Part shown: piece by piece, positions 1 to 7,124 of the stretch | Layout: every line of letters begins with the position of its first letter | Position numbering within the stretch: the first letter of the stretch is position 1 | NCBI GenBank assembly: GCA_023426365.1 | Contig: JAFAAW010000026.1 | Location: forward strand, 1-11,102 | Direction of reading: 5' to 3' | DNA: 11,102 nucleotides | Source of the DNA: Pseudomonadota bacterium | Lineage (GTDB): Bacteria; Pseudomonadota; Alphaproteobacteria; Rhodospirillales; Magnetospirillaceae | The notes under the pieces: model-generated | The model's input: only the letters and a program-made list of their open reading frames with translations | What the model was told of the DNA's origin: nothing | Databases searched by the model: none | Made by a program: the position numbers and the translations under genes

Positions 1-579
1 CCGCAAAGCGAGCTGGACTACGTCAATCCCTATACCCTGCTGGTGGCGGTGGTGCTGTCGGCGCAGGCCACCGATAGGGGCGTGAACATCGCCACCCGGC
101 CGCTGTTCGCCCGCGTCACCACGCCCCAGCAGATGCTGGCGCTGGGCGAGGACAATCTGCGCGAGGCCATTCGCACCATCGGCCTGTTCAAGACCAAGGC
201 GAAGAACGTCATCGCCCTGTCCGACATCCTGGTGCGCGAGCATGGCGGCGAGGTGCCGCACGACCGCGCCGCCCTGGAAGCGCTGCCGGGGGTCGGGCGC
301 AAGACCGCCAACGTGGTGCTGAACGTCGCCTTTGGCGAACCCACCATCGCGGTGGACACCCATTGCTTCCGGGTCGGCAACCGCACCGGGCTGGCGCCGG
401 GCAAGACCCCGCTGGAGGTGGAGGAAAAGCTGATGGCCGTCACCCCCGCCCGCTGGGGGCATGATGCCCATCATTACCTGATCCTGCACGGCCGCTATAC
501 CTGCACCGCCCGCAAGCCCCATTGCCCGGACTGCGTGGTGCGCGATCTGTGCGCGTTCCCCGACAAGACGGCGGGATAG
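1..579 (+). CDS. nth: Endonuclease III (DNA glycosylase/AP lyase), 5'-truncated by window edge
   Basis: Base-excision repair enzyme that removes oxidised pyrimidines and nicks AP sites by beta-elimination. The reading frame is open from base 1, so the start codon and an estimated 20-30 N-terminal residues lie off the window; 192 residues are visible. Seen directly: the N-terminal stretch NPYTLLVAVVLSAQATD, the helix-hairpin-helix motif LPGVGRKTANV with the family's catalytic Lys (codon 301-303), the catalytic Asp in VDTHCFRV (codon 355-357), and a C-terminal 4Fe-4S loop with spacing C-x6-C-x2-C-x5-C. All active-site and cluster residues are present, so the enzyme should be functional. An in-frame ATG at 43 is internal to the conserved fold and is not the start. 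The gene ends in TAG, 12 bases before the stop of the convergent lipoprotein gene. Assignment is near certain; MutY is excluded by the short C-terminus. Confidence 0.97.
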   Translation, partial: PQSELDYVNPYTLLVAVVLSAQATDRGVNIATRPLFARVTTPQQMLALGEDNLREAIRTIGLFKTKAKNVIALSDILVREHGGEVPHDRAALEALPGVGRKTANVVLNVAFGEPTIAVDTHCFRVGNRTGLAPGKTPLEVEEKLMAVTPARWGHDAHHYLILHGRYTCTARKPHCPDCVVRDLCAFPDKTAG

Positions 580-587
580 ACCCGCCG
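569..587. other. Perfect hairpin straddling the nth stop codon
   Basis: A 7-bp perfect stem, CGGCGGG at 569-575 and CCCGCCG at 581-587, encloses the five-base loop ATAGA; the nth stop codon TAG (577-579) lies in the loop. It sits in the 12-base gap between two convergent genes. Neither strand has a T-run after the stem, so it is not a canonical intrinsic terminator. It could slow polymerase or protect mRNA 3' ends, or be chance in GC-rich DNA. Confidence 0.4.
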
Positions 588-591
588 CCCG

Positions 592-1026
592 TCAACTGGA
601 GGGCAGCGCCCCGTCGCGGTCGGCGCGGCCGACCAGATCGCCCATGCACTGGCTGTCGTTGACCGGCTGCTGGCGGCGGATCGCCACATGGGCCACCGTC
701 TGCTGGCCGCCGGCCTCGTCGTACAGGAACAGGTCGATGATGCAGGCGCGGCCCCGGTACTGCCAGATTTCCGCCGGCGCGTCGCGGCGGGTGAACATGG
801 GCTTGCCGAGAACGGCCCGGACCTGCAACGGCGACAGCCCCTTGAGCCGGGTGGGGTCGCCGCCGGTTCCCTCGGGCAGGGCGGCCTGGCCGCCGCGCAG
901 CGCATCGGGGCCGAACTGATCGAAGCCGCCGGGCACCGCCCCCGCCGTCCCAATCTGCTGCGGTGCGCCGCCGCAAGCGACAAGAAGGGCCAGCGGCGCA
1001 AGGGCGGCAAGATGGGCGAGTCGCAT
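592..1026 (-). CDS. Small lipoprotein with BamE/SmpA-like domain
   Basis: A 144-residue predicted lipoprotein of unknown role. The first 17 residues form a signal peptide (Arg2, then a hydrophobic stretch) ending in the lipobox LVAC with lipidated Cys18; this fixes the ATG at 1026 although no clear Shine-Dalgarno precedes it. A low-complexity Gly/Ala/Pro linker runs to about residue 60. Residues 62-120 read KGLSPLQVRAVLGKP, then IWQY, then DLFLYDE, which resembles the 'G-x-S-x-x-Q-V ... LG-x-P ... W-x-Y' pattern of the SmpA/OmlA (BamE-like) fold. Cys95 and Cys127 could form a disulfide in the periplasm. It is probably too unlike true BamE to be the Bam-complex subunit. It lies 34 bases downstream of the EI24-domain gene on the same strand, probably co-transcribed. 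Lipoprotein status is well supported; the domain call is moderate; the function is unknown. Confidence 0.8.
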   Translation of the reverse strand: MRLAHLAALAPLALLVACGGAPQQIGTAGAVPGGFDQFGPDALRGGQAALPEGTGGDPTRLKGLSPLQVRAVLGKPMFTRRDAPAEIWQYRGRACIIDLFLYDEAGGQQTVAHVAIRRQQPVNDSQCMGDLVGRADRDGALPSS

Positions 1027-1060
1027 GGATGAGGAGTCCCGGGGCGAGGAATGTCCCCAA

Positions 1061-1741
1061 CTATAGCAGGTCTGTTTGAGGCCGCAACGATTGGAACAGG
1101 TGAACCATGAAGGCGGTCGCCACCACCGGCGCCACAAGGTTGACCAGCGGAATCGAGAACAGCACCGCCACCAGCCCGCCGGCCAGCCACAGCCGGCCAA
1201 GATGGTTGCGGAAGCATAACTTTGCCTGCTTGGGGTCCAGGCGGCGGACCGCCACCAATTCGAAATATTCCCGCCCCAGCAGGTAGCCGTTGACCCCCAC
1301 CGCCAGCACGATGGTGAAGCCGGTGAACAGCAAAACGGCATAAAGCGGCAGCGCCGCAAGGTTGACCACCACGGTCAGCAGCAGGAACCGCAGGGTCCCC
1401 GCCAGCACCTCGGTCCATTTCTGCGGGCGCGGCCAGTTCAGGTGGGGATAGTGGCGCCCCTCGACCGCATCGGCGACGCCGTCCAGCATGGCGCTCATGA
1501 TGGTGGTGACCAGCGCCGGAAAGAACAGCACCGGCAGCACCAGGGCGACCAGCCCGAGCGCGATGCCCGTCCCGGTATCGGCCCAGCCCTGGTCGAAGAA
1601 GGTGACATGGGGCAGCACGGTCCACACCAGCGCCACCAGCGCCACGTAACAGCCCAGCGCCCCCAGGATGGACAGGCGCACGACCCGGCGCAGCGCGGGG
1701 TCGGACAATTGGCCGAAGGCCTTGATCAATGCGACGAACAT
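1061..1741 (-). CDS. EI24-domain (CysZ-like) integral membrane protein
   Basis: A 226-residue inner-membrane protein of the EI24 family (etoposide-induced 2.4 / CysZ-type). Hydrophobic segments lie near residues 22-44, 60-84, 116-150 (long, possibly two passes) and 183-215, giving roughly four to six membrane passes. The motif NGYLLGREYFELVAVRRLD (151-169) is the family's most characteristic stretch. CysZ imports sulfate in enteric bacteria, but EI24 proteins outside that group are mostly uncharacterised and there is no cysteine-synthesis gene nearby, so sulfate transport is not claimed. I chose the ATG at 1741 because the protein then begins MFVALIKAFGQLSDP, as EI24 proteins commonly do; an in-frame TTG at 1753 would add four residues. 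A short G-run just upstream of the ATG is a weak ribosome site. It is divergent from the adenosine kinase gene and leads the pair with the small lipoprotein. Confidence 0.85.
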   Translation of the reverse strand: MFVALIKAFGQLSDPALRRVVRLSILGALGCYVALVALVWTVLPHVTFFDQGWADTGTGIALGLVALVLPVLFFPALVTTIMSAMLDGVADAVEGRHYPHLNWPRPQKWTEVLAGTLRFLLLTVVVNLAALPLYAVLLFTGFTIVLAVGVNGYLLGREYFELVAVRRLDPKQAKLCFRNHLGRLWLAGGLVAVLFSIPLVNLVAPVVATAFMVHLFQSLRPQTDLL

Positions 1742-1829
1742 GACCCCATTCAACCATGATGCGGCAGGCCGGCCAAGGGGCCGTTCGGACCGGGCGCACC
1801 TTCCATGCGGAAACTACGGGCGTTTTTTA

Positions 1830-1857
1830 TTGTCGCCGCCGATGCGGCCGTTATACT
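1830..1857 (+). promoter_or_regulatory. Candidate sigma-70 promoter for adenosine kinase-typA
   Basis: TTGTCG (1830-1835, four of six matches to TTGACA) and TATACT (1852-1857, five of six matches to TATAAT) are separated by 16 bases. Transcription would start near 1864 and leave a leader of about 65 bases before the ATG at 1931. This is one of the few AT-richer patches in the 189-base divergent intergenic region. No convincing minus-strand promoter for the EI24 gene was seen in the same region. Confidence 0.5.
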
Positions 1858-1930
1858 GCGCCGCCAAATGGCCGCCCGCCGCCTGATGGCCGCCGGCCCC
1901 TCGCGCGAGATCATAATAGAGAACGACACC

Positions 1931-2956
1931 ATGGTGGATACCCGGTATCACGTCGCCGGCATCGGCAACGCGATCGTGGACGTGCTGGTGCATGCCGACG
2001 ACGCCTTGCTTCAGCGCCTGGGGCTGGACAAGGGGGTGATGACCCTTATCGACGCCGAACAGGCCGATGCCATTTACGAGCAAATCCCCCCCGGGATCGA
2101 ATGTTCCGGCGGTTCCGCCGCCAACACCATCGTCGGCGTCGCCTCGCTGGGCGGCAAGGCCGCCTATCTGGGCAAGGTCAAGGACGACCAGTTGGGCCAG
2201 GTGTTCGGCCACGACATCCGCAAGTCGGGCGTGGACTTCCCCACCAAGGCGGCCGCCGGCGGTCCCAGCACCGCGCGCTGCTTCGTGCTGGTCACCCCCG
2301 ACGCCCAGCGCACCATGCTGACCTACCTGGGCGCCTGCATCGAGCTGACCCCCGACGACGTGGACGAGGCCGTCATCGCCGCGTCCGAGGTCACCTATCT
2401 GGAAGGCTATCTGTACGACCCGCCGCTGGCCAAGCGCGCCTTCCTGCGCGCCGCCGACGTGGCCCACAAGGCCGGGCGCCTGGTCAGCCTGTCGCTGTCC
2501 GATCCCTTCTGCGTGAACCGCCACCGCGACGCCTTCCTGGACCTCGTCAGCGGCCACGTGGACATCCTGTTCGCCAACGACGCCGAGATCATGGCGCTTT
2601 ACCAGACCACTGATTTCGACGAGGCCGTGCGCAACGTGCGCGGCCACGCCCGCGTCGCCGCCATCACCCGCGGCGCCAAGGGCAGCGTGATCGTCACCGA
2701 AGACGACGTGCACGTGGTCGCCGCCCAGCCGGACATCACGGTGGTGGACACCACCGGCGCCGGCGATCTTTACGCCGCCGGCTTCCTGTACGGCTTTACA
2801 CATGGCCGCGACCTCGCCACCTGTGGCGTATTGGGCGGCATCGCCGCGGGCGAGATCATCTCGCATATCGGCGCCCGCCCCGACCGTCCGCTGGCCCAAC
2901 TGGCCACCGAGACGCTCGGCCCGCTCTATTCCGCTTCGCCCCTCAAGACCGCGTAA
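1931..2956 (+). CDS. Adenosine kinase, PfkB family sugar kinase
   Basis: ATP-dependent nucleoside/sugar kinase of the ribokinase (PfkB) fold, most like the bacterial adenosine kinases that phosphorylate adenosine to AMP in purine salvage. The product has 341 residues. Seen: N-terminal GIGNAIVDVLV (10-20), the substrate-binding GGSAANT (60-66), the central NDAE (216-219), and the PfkB signature 2 DTTGAGDLYAAGF (273-285) with the catalytic Asp279 and anion-hole GAGD. The frame stays open upstream to an ATG at 1805, but that would add 42 Arg/Ala-rich residues and overlap the promoter; the family's usual N-terminus starts a few residues before GIGNA, so the ATG at 1931 is preferred. It ends 11 bases before typA and probably shares its transcript. 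Adenosine specificity is inferred from overall resemblance; another PfkB substrate is possible. Confidence 0.9.
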   Translation: MVDTRYHVAGIGNAIVDVLVHADDALLQRLGLDKGVMTLIDAEQADAIYEQIPPGIECSGGSAANTIVGVASLGGKAAYLGKVKDDQLGQVFGHDIRKSGVDFPTKAAAGGPSTARCFVLVTPDAQRTMLTYLGACIELTPDDVDEAVIAASEVTYLEGYLYDPPLAKRAFLRAADVAHKAGRLVSLSLSDPFCVNRHRDAFLDLVSGHVDILFANDAEIMALYQTTDFDEAVRNVRGHARVAAITRGAKGSVIVTEDDVHVVAAQPDITVVDTTGAGDLYAAGFLYGFTHGRDLATCGVLGGIAAGEIISHIGARPDRPLAQLATETLGPLYSASPLKTA

Positions 2957-2967
2957 CGAAAGCCCCC

Positions 2968-4788
<1,821 letters not shown>

Positions 4789-4802
4789 GGCCGGATTGCG
4801 GT

Positions 4803-4894
4803 GATCGGCACCGATCAACGCCGCCCTCAAGCGCCGGGCGGGTTTCTCCGAAACCCTTGGCTCCCGCGGCATAAGCCGCGCGGCCCCTTGGGCC
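4803..4894. repeat. Cluster of short palindromes downstream of typA
   Basis: The 230-base gap between typA and the GNAT gene holds no plausible gene. It carries several short perfect inverted repeats in a row: GATCGG/CCGATC (4803-4808, 4811-4816), CCGCCC/GGGCGG (4821-4826, 4836-4841), GGGTTTC/GAAACCC (4840-4846, 4850-4856), CGCGGC/GCCGCG (4865-4870, 4875-4880) and GGCCC/GGGCC (4882-4886, 4890-4894). The second and third share bases and cannot both form. Some pairing is expected by chance in GC-rich DNA, but the GGGTTTC stem is not purely G/C. It may be a REP-like intergenic element or structured 3' UTR; no function is claimed. Confidence 0.45.
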
Positions 4895-4896
4895 TG

Positions 4897-4933
4897 ACCA
4901 AATCCCGATGAGTTCTCCTCACCGGAATTTGGT
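4897..4933 (-). other. 37-base near-perfect hairpin, better paired as minus-strand RNA
   Basis: The arms are 4897-4912 and 4918-4933, with a five-base loop at 4913-4917. On the plus strand 14 of 16 positions pair; the two exceptions are C4904/A4926 and A4908/C4922. In a minus-strand transcript both become G-U wobbles, so all 16 positions pair. The outer seven pairs are ACCAAAT/ATTTGGT, not GC-rich, so chance from base composition is a poor explanation. It lies beyond the convergent terminator relative to the GNAT gene. It could be part of a small RNA, a read-through 3' end, or a dispersed palindromic repeat. Confidence 0.55.
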
Positions 4934-4959
4934 ATAAGCCCCGTCACCGGAACCCCGGG

Positions 4960-4988
4960 AAAAGGCGCCGCAAGGCGCCTTTTTTCTT
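4960..4988. terminator. Bidirectional intrinsic terminator between typA and GNAT gene
   Basis: Perfect stem AAAAGGCGCC (4960-4969) / GGCGCCTTTT (4974-4983) with the stable GNRA tetraloop GCAA, followed by TTCTT on the plus strand. The A-run on the left arm supplies a T-run on the minus strand, so the same hairpin can end both the kinase-typA transcript and the convergent GNAT transcript (stop at 5019). Confidence 0.9.
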
Positions 4989-5018
4989 GGCCGGATGGCC
5001 GCGCCGGCCGGGCCGCGC

Positions 5019-5459
5019 TCAGCCGTCGCACCGCAGGTGCAGCAGCGGATAGGGGCGGCCGCACGGGTCGAGCGCCGAGCGCCCGATGCGACGAAAGCCG
5101 AGACGGTGGTAAAAGGCGCAGGCGCCCAGGTTCTGTTCGTTGACGTCCACCAGCAAAGTCGTCCGCCCCTCGGCCGCCCGGCCGACCAGCAGCCGGCCGA
5201 TGCCCCGGCCGTGGTGGGAGGGGGCGACGAACAGCGCCTCGATCATATCGCCGTCCATCCTCATGAAGGCGACCGGCATGCCATCGCCCGCCACCGCCAC
5301 CGTGAAGCCGCCTTGCGGCAGGTAGGACCGGCGCAGCAGGCCGGCATAGAAGTCCAGATCGGCCGCCGACAGGAAATCGTGGGTCGCCTCGACCGCGCCG
5401 CGCCAGATGGCGTACAGCGCGTCAAGGTCGGCGGGGGTGGAGGGACGCAAGCACGGCAT
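5019..5459 (-). CDS. YjaB-like GNAT family N-acetyltransferase
   Basis: A 146-residue GCN5-related acetyltransferase using acetyl-CoA; the natural substrate is unknown. It follows the pattern I recall for E. coli YjaB: LRPSTPADLDALYAIWRGAV at the N-terminus, ATHDFLSAAD (25-34), SYLPQGG (45-51), the acetyl-CoA pyrophosphate loop HHGRGIGRLL (82-91), VDVNEQN (104-110), FYHRLGF (116-122) and GRSALD...GRPYPLLHL at the end. The first position of the usual Q/R-x-x-G-x-G/A motif is His here. The start ATG at 5459 has a good ribosome site (GAAGG on the minus strand, 5466-5470, six bases away). The gene is preceded, only about 15 bases upstream, by a strong terminator, so it probably has its own promoter or depends on read-through. 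It ends at the bidirectional terminator it shares with typA. Confidence 0.92.
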   Translation of the reverse strand: MPCLRPSTPADLDALYAIWRGAVEATHDFLSAADLDFYAGLLRRSYLPQGGFTVAVAGDGMPVAFMRMDGDMIEALFVAPSHHGRGIGRLLVGRAAEGRTTLLVDVNEQNLGACAFYHRLGFRRIGRSALDPCGRPYPLLHLRCDG

Positions 5460-5474
5460 GGACGGCCTTCGACC

Positions 5475-5507
5475 AAGAAAAAGGCCCCGGGGAACGCCCC
5501 CGGGGCC
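5475..5507 (-). terminator. Strong intrinsic terminator after the OmpA-like lipoprotein gene
   Basis: A perfect 10-bp G/C stem, arms 5483-5492 and 5498-5507, with loop 5493-5497, followed on the minus strand by TTTTTCTT (5482 down to 5475). It begins 25 bases past the lipoprotein stop at 5533 and ends 15 bases before the GNAT start codon. On the plus strand no T-run follows, so it is directional. Confidence 0.9.
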
Positions 5508-5532
5508 GACATTTTCGGCGCTGCCGCAGGAC

Positions 5533-6639
5533 TTAGCGCACGAACACCTGGACTTCGCCGTTGGCGACGGCGGCGCTGGTGTTCTGGCTGACGCGGATGC
5601 GGTTGGCCGGCAGGCCCATGTTGGTGAGCGAGCGGACCACCGATTCGGCGTTGCGGCGCACGGTGGTGGCGCCCAGCGCCTGGCCGCCCGGCGTCGCGCT
5701 GGTGGGTGACACCGCGACCACGTCGAACGAGGCGCTGGGACGACGGTCCAGCGCGCCCTTGACGGCGGCGTACAGGGCGCCTTCGTAGTTCACGTTGGGC
5801 TTGTCGAAGCGGATGGTCACCAGCGGCGCGTCGGCGGTGACGGCGGCGCGCGGCGCCGCCAGCGGCGCGTCATAGCCGGCCGAGGCGATGGACGCGCCCG
5901 GGCGGGTGGCGAAGGAACCGCCATAGAGCTGGCCGTTCTTGATGGCCAGCGCCAGCGTGTTGAGGTTGGTGCGCTCGTTGGCGACGTAGTTCTGCTGACG
6001 GTTGATGTCGTCGGACAGTTCAGTCAGCAGGCGCTCGATCAGCACGGTGGTGCGGTTGGTCTCGTCCTCGAGGATGCGGAGCTGGCGATGGTCCTCGTCC
6101 ACCGCGCCCGACAACTGGCGGGCGGCGCGCACGGATTCCAGCAGATAGGCCGACAGCGCCGAGGAGGAGGTCACCTCGTTGGCCAGCCGGGTCATCTTGA
6201 GGACGTCCTCGTTGATGCGGTCCAGCTCGCCCTGGGCGGCGTTCCATTGCTGGTTCAGGATCGGGTTGCCGGGGGTGGTGCCCACCTGCAGGCGCGCGTT
6301 GATGGCGGCCACGGTGCCGTGATAACGCTGCGAATCCTGCACGGTGTCGCTGCGGATGGCCTGCAGCGCCTGATTGTGGCGCGCCAGCATCCCCTGAAGC
6401 TGCTGCAGGTCGCCGCGCAGCGAGCTGACCTTCTGGCCCACATAGGTCCCGGTGGCGGCGCCCACGGTCACGCCCGGCGGATCGAAATTGGAGCTGCCCA
6501 GCGACGGCGGCGTGGCCGAAGCCTCGGCGGCCGGCTGAACGGTGCCGGATGCCGGAAACAGCGATTCCTCGGCGAACGAACATCCGCCTGCCAGGAGAAC
6601 CGCGCACAAGGCCGCGGCATGGGTCGTCTTCAGGGCCAT
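5533..6639 (-). CDS. Coiled-coil lipoprotein with OmpA-like C-terminus, function unknown
   Basis: A 368-residue predicted envelope lipoprotein. The signal peptide (Lys4, hydrophobic 8-17) ends in LLAGGC with lipidated Cys20, a slightly atypical lipobox (Ala rather than Leu at -3). A Pro/Ala/Ser-rich linker spans about 25-60. Residues 68-118 and 130-240 are long charged/hydrophobic helices with likely coiled coil (VSSLRGDLQQLQGMLARHNQ; DETNRTTVLIERLLTELSDD). Residues 272-368 look like an OmpA C-terminal-type beta-alpha-beta domain: VTIRFDKPNVNYEGAL, FDVVAVSP, RRNAESVVRSLTNMGLPANRIRV and a final VQVFVR strand. The usual peptidoglycan-binding Asp and the NRRV Arg motif are not evident, so cell-wall binding is doubtful. 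The ATG at 6639 is set by the signal peptide; AAAAGG about 12 bases upstream is a rather distant ribosome site. It is a single gene ended by the terminator at 5475-5507. I do not recognise a named family. Confidence 0.85.
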   Translation of the reverse strand: MALKTTHAAALCAVLLAGGCSFAEESLFPASGTVQPAAEASATPPSLGSSNFDPPGVTVGAATGTYVGQKVSSLRGDLQQLQGMLARHNQALQAIRSDTVQDSQRYHGTVAAINARLQVGTTPGNPILNQQWNAAQGELDRINEDVLKMTRLANEVTSSSALSAYLLESVRAARQLSGAVDEDHRQLRILEDETNRTTVLIERLLTELSDDINRQQNYVANERTNLNTLALAIKNGQLYGGSFATRPGASIASAGYDAPLAAPRAAVTADAPLVTIRFDKPNVNYEGALYAAVKGALDRRPSASFDVVAVSPTSATPGGQALGATTVRRNAESVVRSLTNMGLPANRIRVSQNTSAAVANGEVQVFVR

Positions 6640-6831
6640 TGGGACTGCTTACCTTTTAGTTCGCCAATTGGGATGAAACCCGCCGGGTCAGCACTACTCT
6701 GATTTTTGTGGGAAAATTGGCTTGCCCCCCGCAATCGTCGGGGATTTTACGCAAACAGGTAGGGGGCCACAAGCCGGATTTGCACCGTTTGGCCAGCAAT
6801 GGTCGCGCCGATCTGGCCTTTTCGGGGGGTG

Positions 6832-6871
6832 AAAAAAAATGCTTGCACCCCACATCCAGTTTGTGTACGTT
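6832..6871 (+). promoter_or_regulatory. Candidate tRNA-Arg promoter with UP-like A-tract
   Basis: An eight-A run (6832-6839) lies directly upstream of TTGCAC (6843-6848), a good -35 for stable-RNA promoters, with TACGTT at 6866-6871 as a weak -10 after 17 bases. The start would fall near 6878, about 38 bases before the tRNA. The A-tract resembles an UP element that recruits the polymerase alpha C-terminal domain. The rest of 6640-6831, between the lipoprotein start and this promoter, holds no gene I can support; the promoter for the minus-strand lipoprotein must lie there but no clear boxes were found. Confidence 0.45.
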
Positions 6872-6915
6872 CCGCCACCTCGTCGGACGGCAACGACCGG
6901 CAAGACCTTGGAAAT

Positions 6916-6992
6916 GCGCCCGTAGCTCAATTGGATAGAGCACCAGACTACGAATCTGGGGGTTAGAGGTTCGAGTCCTTTCGGGCGCGCCA
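6916..6992 (+). tRNA. tRNA-Arg, anticodon ACG, CCA encoded
   Basis: A complete 77-base cloverleaf. Acceptor GCGCCCG (6916-6922) pairs with CGGGCGC (6982-6988); the D-arm is GCTC/GAGC (6925-6928, 6938-6941); the anticodon stem CCAGA/TCTGG (6943-6947, 6955-6959) encloses loop CTACGAA with anticodon ACG at 6950-6952; the T-arm AGAGG/CCTTT (6965-6969, 6977-6981) has loop TTCGAGT. The discriminator is G6989 and CCA is encoded at 6990-6992. A34 should be deaminated to inosine by TadA, reading CGU, CGC and CGA. The T-stem has one G-U pair. It stands alone with its own promoter and terminator. No integrase gene and no repeated 3' end nearby suggests it being used as an attachment site. Confidence 0.98.
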
Positions 6993-7020
6993 TTTCCTCT
7001 CGAACGATCCATGATCGACC

Positions 7021-7053
7021 AAAGCCCCGCCTCTGGCGGGGCTTTGTCGTTTT
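7021..7053 (+). terminator. Intrinsic terminator of the tRNA-Arg gene
   Basis: Perfect 11-bp stem AAAGCCCCGCC (7021-7031) / GGCGGGGCTTT (7035-7045) with a three-base loop, then GTCGTTTT. It starts 28 bases past the tRNA CCA end and ends 71 bases before the next gene, which therefore needs a separate promoter. Confidence 0.85.
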
Positions 7054-7124
7054 CGGGCTTTCGCGCGGGCGGCGCGGCCACCCCGGCCGTTGCAAGCGGG
7101 CAGACGAAAGCATAGGCTCTGGCC

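Noticed and set aside
1805..1930. Upstream in-frame ATG that would extend the adenosine kinase by 42 residues
   Set aside because: The extension is Arg/Ala-rich without family resemblance and would overlap the -10 box; the ATG at 1931 gives the usual family N-terminus.
1814..2899. Minus-strand open frame of 361 codons opposite the adenosine kinase
   Set aside because: The composition (Gly/Ala/His/Val-rich) is that of a third-position shadow, and the plus strand carries every PfkB motif.
6727..6748. CCCCG/CGGGG hairpin followed by ATTTT, resembling a plus-strand terminator
   Set aside because: It has only five pairs with a seven-base loop and no plus-strand gene upstream to terminate.
6916..6992. 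tRNA gene as a possible integration site for a mobile element
   Set aside because: No integrase, no repeat of the tRNA 3' end and no composition change on either side; the flanking genes look native.
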